A stretch of DNA of 9,583 nucleotides from CAYJKB01 sp964370625 (GTDB taxonomy: Bacteria > Bacillota > Clostridia > Oscillospirales > Butyricicoccaceae): contig CAYJKB010000061.1 of the NCBI GenBank assembly GCA_964370625.1, forward strand, positions 1 through 9,583, in the 5' to 3' direction. The notes beneath the pieces are model-generated. The model had not been told where the DNA came from. It ran no database searches and saw only the letters and a program-made list of their open reading frames with translations. Every line of letters starts with the position of its first letter. Position 1 is the stretch's first letter. Positions 6,134 to 9,583 of this stretch are shown here, one piece after another. The position numbers and the translations under genes were made by a program.

Positions 6134-7333
6134 TTATTCAGAAATATTTTCTATTAAAGTTGCCACACCTAAACCACCACCACAACAAGAAGAAAACATT
6201 CCATATTTAGCTCCTCTTCTTGCTAGTTCTTTCATTGTGAAAATGCAAACTCTAGCACCAGATGCTCCATTTGGGTGTCCAAAAGCAATAGCCCCTCCAT
6301 TTGGATTCCAGTTATTCATATTAATTTTTTCTTTGCTCAGTTTTTCCATTTCTTTAATAACACTTAAGTTTTGTGATGCAAATGCCTCATTGCACTCATA
6401 AACATCAATATCATTCATAGATAAGTTGTTTTTTTCCAACACTTTAAGATTAGCATATGCTGCCCCAATTCCCATAAGTTTTGGATCAACTCCTACATCA
6501 GCTCCACAAACCCATCTTGCAATTGGCTTATAACCTAATTCTTGTGCTTTTTCTTTACTCATAATAAGTACAAATGCGGCTCCGTCATTTCTACCTGAAG
6601 CATTACCCGCTGTAACTACACCATTTTCTTTCATAGGTTTTAACTTTTGTAGTGCATCTAAAGTTGTTCCTTTTCTAGGGTGCTCATCTGTATCAAATAA
6701 TATTGTTGGTTCTTTCTTGCTGTATTTTACTTCAATTGGCAAAATCTCATCTTTAAAATAACCTTTTTCCATAGCTTCTTCAGCTCTTTTTTGAGAGTTA
6801 TACGCAAATTCATCACAATCTTTTCTTGATATATCCCAAGTTTTAGCCATAAGTTCAGCTACATCAATCATAGAAATATCATCTTCTGTTGTTGGTGCTA
6901 ATTTTAATGGTGCTGCCGATGGAGCTATACCTTTATACGGATCTACTGCTGTAGAATATTTATAATATGTTTGGCTGTGTGACTCTGCACCACCACAAAT
7001 TGCAACATCTATAACTCCAGCTTGTATTTGAAGTGCTGCATTATTAATACAAGCAATAGATGAACCACATTGCATTTCTAAAAATGTTGCTGAAGTTTCA
7101 TATGGTAGTCCTGCTAATAACGATGCATATCTAGCAAAGTTATGAGTATTTAAATCACCAGAGGCACTACCTGCAAATACTGCGTCAACTTTACCTTTTT
7201 CTAAAATTTTAGTTTTTTCGCAAAGCCCTTTAATTGTCATCCCAGCAAGCTCTACTGCTGTAAATGTTTTTAAAGATCCACCCATTCTTCCAATCGGTGT
7301 ACGTACTCCATCTACAATTACTACTTCTTTCAT
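6134..7333 (-). CDS. Thiolase (acetyl-CoA C-acyltransferase family)
   Basis: This enzyme cleaves a 3-oxoacyl-CoA with CoA into acetyl-CoA and a shortened acyl-CoA, or condenses them. The 399 residues are normal for a bacterial thiolase. The catalytic residues are all present: the nucleophile Cys89 in EMQCGSS, Asn315 in CNEAFASQ, His353 in FGHPNGASG, and Cys383 in CCGGGLG. The surroundings differ from common acetoacetyl-CoA thiolases, which usually have NRVCGSG, GHPIGASG and CIGGGMG, so this is a divergent subgroup and the substrate may not be acetoacetyl-CoA. AGAAAGGGA lies upstream of the ATG at 7333. It opens the enzyme block directly after the TRAP genes, 38 bp from dctM, and is separated from the next gene by the palindrome. 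Confidence 0.92.
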   Translation of the reverse strand: MKEVVIVDGVRTPIGRMGGSLKTFTAVELAGMTIKGLCEKTKILEKGKVDAVFAGSASGDLNTHNFARYASLLAGLPYETSATFLEMQCGSSIACINNAALQIQAGVIDVAICGGAESHSQTYYKYSTAVDPYKGIAPSAAPLKLAPTTEDDISMIDVAELMAKTWDISRKDCDEFAYNSQKRAEEAMEKGYFKDEILPIEVKYSKKEPTILFDTDEHPRKGTTLDALQKLKPMKENGVVTAGNASGRNDGAAFVLIMSKEKAQELGYKPIARWVCGADVGVDPKLMGIGAAYANLKVLEKNNLSMNDIDVYECNEAFASQNLSVIKEMEKLSKEKINMNNWNPNGGAIAFGHPNGASGARVCIFTMKELARRGAKYGMFSSCCGGGLGVATLIENISE

Positions 7334-7371
7334 TTTGCATTCCCTTTCTACTTTTCACTTACCGATTTTTA

Positions 7372-8664
7372 TTATCTTGGATCCATTCCTAACAACGTTG
7401 GAATTGCTTCTGTAACAGCTGGAATATATGTAATTATCATTAGTGCTGCAAACATAACCAAGATAAATGGAACAATTGCTCGACACAAATCCGTAAATTT
7501 CATTTTGTTCATACCAGATGCTACAAATAAATTAACTCCAACTGGTGGTGTAATGAAAGCAATCGCCATATTAGATACCATAATTAATCCAAAGTGTGTG
7601 ATACCTATGCCGTAAGTAGCTGCGATTGGGTATAAAATCGGGGATAAAATCAAGATTGCTGGAGTAGTATCCATAATCATACCTACAACTAATAATAATA
7701 GATTTAATAAGATTAGAATTACAAATTTATTATCTGTCGTTGCAGTTAAGCTTTCCATTAATAAATCTGGTATACGCTCTAGTGCTAAAATTTTCCCTAA
7801 TACTGTTCCAGTTCCTACCATAATTAAAACAGTTCCAACTGTTTCAGAAGAACTAACTAATGCATTTAGTAATTTTTTTAATGTTAGTTCTTTATAAATA
7901 AATGCTCCTGCCAAAAACCCGTAAACACAAGCAATTACTGCGGCTTCTGTTGGTGTAAAATATCCACCATAAATTCCGCCTAAAATAATTACAGGAACAA
8001 GTAATGCCCAAATTGCACCAACTGCTTCTATAATTAATGTTTTAAAAGAAAATGGAATTCCAGTGCCTGAATACCCACGTTTATGTGCAACAATTACACT
8101 TAAAAGGCATAAACCTCCGCCTAAAACAAGTGCAGGTCCAAATCCTCCAATAAATAAAGTACCTACTGAAGCACCTGTAGCAACTCCATATAATACCATA
8201 GGGATACTAGGAGGAACAATTACACCTAAACAACCTGCAGCTGCAATCAGTGCTACTGAGAATTTTTTATCATATCCATTTTTAATCATAGCTGGTACCA
8301 TTACAGCACCAATAGCTGCTACTGTTGCAGGGCCTGATCCAGAAATCGCCCCAAAAAACATACATGTTACAACAGTAACAATTGCAAATCCACCTGTTAA
8401 GTGACCCACAGCAGCGCTACCTAAATTTGCTAAACGTTGCGAAAGACCTCCACCCTCCATTAATGCTCCGGCTAAAACAAAAAACGGAATTGCCATTAGT
8501 GGAAAAGAATCGACAGCAGTAAACATATTAGATGCTAAATATGTAAGAGGCATAGGACTACAAAATGTTAAGTAACTTATAATTGACATACCGACTGAAA
8601 CACCAATTGGAACTTTAAGTATTAAAAATAAAGCAAAGCTACCAAATAAAATCAAATTAGACAT
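7372..8664 (-). CDS. dctM: TRAP transporter large membrane subunit DctM
   Basis: This is the ion-coupled translocation subunit of a tripartite ATP-independent periplasmic-type transporter in the cytoplasmic membrane. The 430 residues are the normal size. The chain is hydrophobic throughout, with about a dozen membrane segments. Family motifs are SGSGPATVAA (108-117), LGVIVPPSIPMVLYG (146-160) and, near the C-terminus, TPPVGVNLF (372-380); the repeated proline-rich loops belong to the ion-transporter fold. The ATG overlaps the dctQ stop by 8 bp, a sign of coupled translation, with GGAAGGCGG upstream. The encoded system takes up carboxylic acids with a sodium gradient in known members. Since it heads a CoA-enzyme operon, I infer that it imports the acid which this pathway breaks down. 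Confidence 0.96.
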   Translation of the reverse strand: MSNLILFGSFALFLILKVPIGVSVGMSIISYLTFCSPMPLTYLASNMFTAVDSFPLMAIPFFVLAGALMEGGGLSQRLANLGSAAVGHLTGGFAIVTVVTCMFFGAISGSGPATVAAIGAVMVPAMIKNGYDKKFSVALIAAAGCLGVIVPPSIPMVLYGVATGASVGTLFIGGFGPALVLGGGLCLLSVIVAHKRGYSGTGIPFSFKTLIIEAVGAIWALLVPVIILGGIYGGYFTPTEAAVIACVYGFLAGAFIYKELTLKKLLNALVSSSETVGTVLIMVGTGTVLGKILALERIPDLLMESLTATTDNKFVILILLNLLLLVVGMIMDTTPAILILSPILYPIAATYGIGITHFGLIMVSNMAIAFITPPVGVNLFVASGMNKMKFTDLCRAIVPFILVMFAALMIITYIPAVTEAIPTLLGMDPR

Positions 8665-9160
8665 CAGTAGTTACCGCCTTCCCATTTTGATTATCTTCTT
8701 TATACTCCCTAATTCTTGCAATTGTATCTTGAATAAGTCTAAGTACTAAAAGAGCACTTCCTACTAAAATTGATGTATACGGAATTGACATAGGCATACG
8801 AATTGCAGGTGAAAGTTGAGTTAAAACACGTTCTACTACAGGAACGCTGTTTATAAATAAAATAACTGAAAAAGCTAAGAAAATTAAATTTGAGATAATG
8901 CTTAAAATAAACTGACCTTTCTCTTTTAATACTAAGTCTAAAATATCTACGCTTATATGCTTTCTTTTGCGTACTGCTCCTGCAGCTCCAATGTAAATTA
9001 ACCAAATAAACATATAACGTCCAACTTCTTCTGTCCAAGATAGAGGAAAGTCTACTACACGAAATATAATTTGCAAGAAAATTACAATTGTCATAATACC
9101 TAAAAGTGCTGCACATAACATTTCTTCTAAATATTTATCGATGAATAATACTATTTTCAT
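8657..9160 (-). CDS. dctQ: TRAP transporter small membrane subunit DctQ
   Basis: This small membrane partner of DctM is needed for TRAP transport and contacts the substrate-binding protein. Its 167 residues hold four hydrophobic segments, at about 12-34, 43-61, 84-106 and 126-145, as in the family. The motif SWTEEVGRYMFIW (39-51) followed by RKRKHISVD (64-72) is the DctQ hallmark. AGAAAGGAAATAAT is directly upstream of the ATG. A 60-bp spacer without a clear hairpin separates it from dctP, and it overlaps dctM. Confidence 0.94.
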   Translation of the reverse strand: MKIVLFIDKYLEEMLCAALLGIMTIVIFLQIIFRVVDFPLSWTEEVGRYMFIWLIYIGAAGAVRKRKHISVDILDLVLKEKGQFILSIISNLIFLAFSVILFINSVPVVERVLTQLSPAIRMPMSIPYTSILVGSALLVLRLIQDTIARIREYKEDNQNGKAVTTDV

Positions 9161-9220
9161 ATTATTTCCTTTCTGTTTTATACCTTAGAAAAATGCACTT
9201 TACTACTTATACTTAAGTTT

Positions 9221-9583
9221 TTAGTTAGCTGCATTAACTTCATCAGCTTTTGCTAGTACTTCATCTAGTGTAATAGTTGGATTATATTCTTGACGGAAGA
9301 AATCATAAGAACCTTCTGTTACAATTTTGAACTCATTACGTTGCTCATCTGTAAGGAATGTAATTTCTGTGCCACCTTCTTGTATGGTTGCAATATATGT
9401 TTCTTCCAGTTCGATTGATTTTTCTCGATTTACTTTTGTTGCAGCCTCAGCTGCTTGATCTACTATATCACGTAAATCTTCTGGTAATGACTGATAAAAA
9501 TCATCATTAATGCTTAAGCAAGTAATATCAAAACTGTGACTTAAATTTGTCATATAATCTTGAACTTCATAAAAAGCATTTGT
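9221..9583 (-). CDS. dctP: TRAP transporter substrate-binding protein DctP, C-terminal part only
   Basis: This is the extracytoplasmic solute-binding protein that captures the substrate and delivers it to DctQM. Only the last 120 residues are in the window, because the frame stays open to the right edge; the ATG at 9553 is internal. Family features seen are FYEVQDYM at the start, the SINDDFYQSLPEDLRDIVDQA helix, a long charged helix with KVNREKSIELEE, and a closing LDEVLAKADEV helix. The N-terminal lipobox or signal peptide and the arginine that binds the substrate carboxylate lie outside, so the substrate cannot be judged here. Its place just before dctQ and dctM confirms the call. Confidence 0.9.
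   Translation of the reverse strand, partial: TNAFYEVQDYMTNLSHSFDITCLSINDDFYQSLPEDLRDIVDQAAEAATKVNREKSIELEETYIATIQEGGTEITFLTDEQRNEFKIVTEGSYDFFRQEYNPTITLDEVLAKADEVNAAN

Noticed and set aside
4432..7333. Standard butyrate-synthesis cluster (thl-crt-hbd with bcd-etfBA)
   Set aside because: No butyryl-CoA dehydrogenase or Etf genes are in view, and the thiolase and dehydrogenase have atypical active-site segments; the radical dehydratase has no place in that route.
8739..9116. Minus-strand open frame of 125 codons overlapping dctQ in another frame
   Set aside because: DctQ motifs and membrane segments are in the other frame; this one has a Ser/Tyr/Arg-rich, motif-free product.
1..9583. Defence system, prophage, insertion sequence, CRISPR or RNA genes
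   Set aside because: No transposase, integrase, nuclease, direct-repeat array or tRNA/rRNA-like segment was seen; nearly all of the window is occupied by metabolic genes.

Overview
The window is AT-rich DNA from what looks like an anaerobic low-GC Firmicute (Clostridia-like). The evidence is the base composition, the AGGAGG-type ribosome sites, the oxygen-sensitive radical 2-hydroxyacyl-CoA dehydratase with its activator, and a set of short-chain acyl-CoA enzymes typical of fermenting clostridia. A run of exactly 100 N at 3183-3282 indicates a draft scaffold or metagenome assembly.

All eleven genes lie on the minus strand, so the cluster reads from 9583 down to 1. They are tightly packed, with gaps of about 14-77 bp and one 8-bp overlap, which suggests a single operon. 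Its promoter and first gene start lie beyond the right edge, and its end lies beyond the left edge. In order of transcription: (1) a tripartite TRAP carboxylate importer, with dctP (3' part only), dctQ and dctM; (2) thiolase; (3) 3-hydroxyacyl-CoA dehydrogenase; (4) crotonase-type enoyl-CoA hydratase; (5, 6) the alpha and beta subunits of a 2-hydroxyacyl-CoA dehydratase, interrupted by the assembly gap; (7) its ATP-dependent [4Fe-4S] activator; (8) a FabZ-like hotdog dehydratase; (9) a class I CoA-transferase of the acetate/4-hydroxybutyrate type, cut by the left edge. No plus-strand gene, RNA gene, mobile element or CRISPR array is visible.

Together the genes read as uptake of a carboxylic acid, CoA activation by transferase, radical dehydration of a 2-hydroxyacyl-CoA to a 2-enoyl-CoA, hydration at C3, oxidation to a 3-oxoacyl-CoA, and thiolytic cleavage to acetyl-CoA plus a shortened acyl-CoA. 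That is a beta-oxidation-like route for a 2-hydroxy acid with no acyl-CoA dehydrogenase/Etf in view. The enzyme families are well supported. The pathway and substrate are inference. Two hydratase folds of opposite expected stereochemistry, unusual active-site neighbourhoods in the thiolase and dehydrogenase, and a perfect 36-nt palindrome inside the operon are the main points for a second look.
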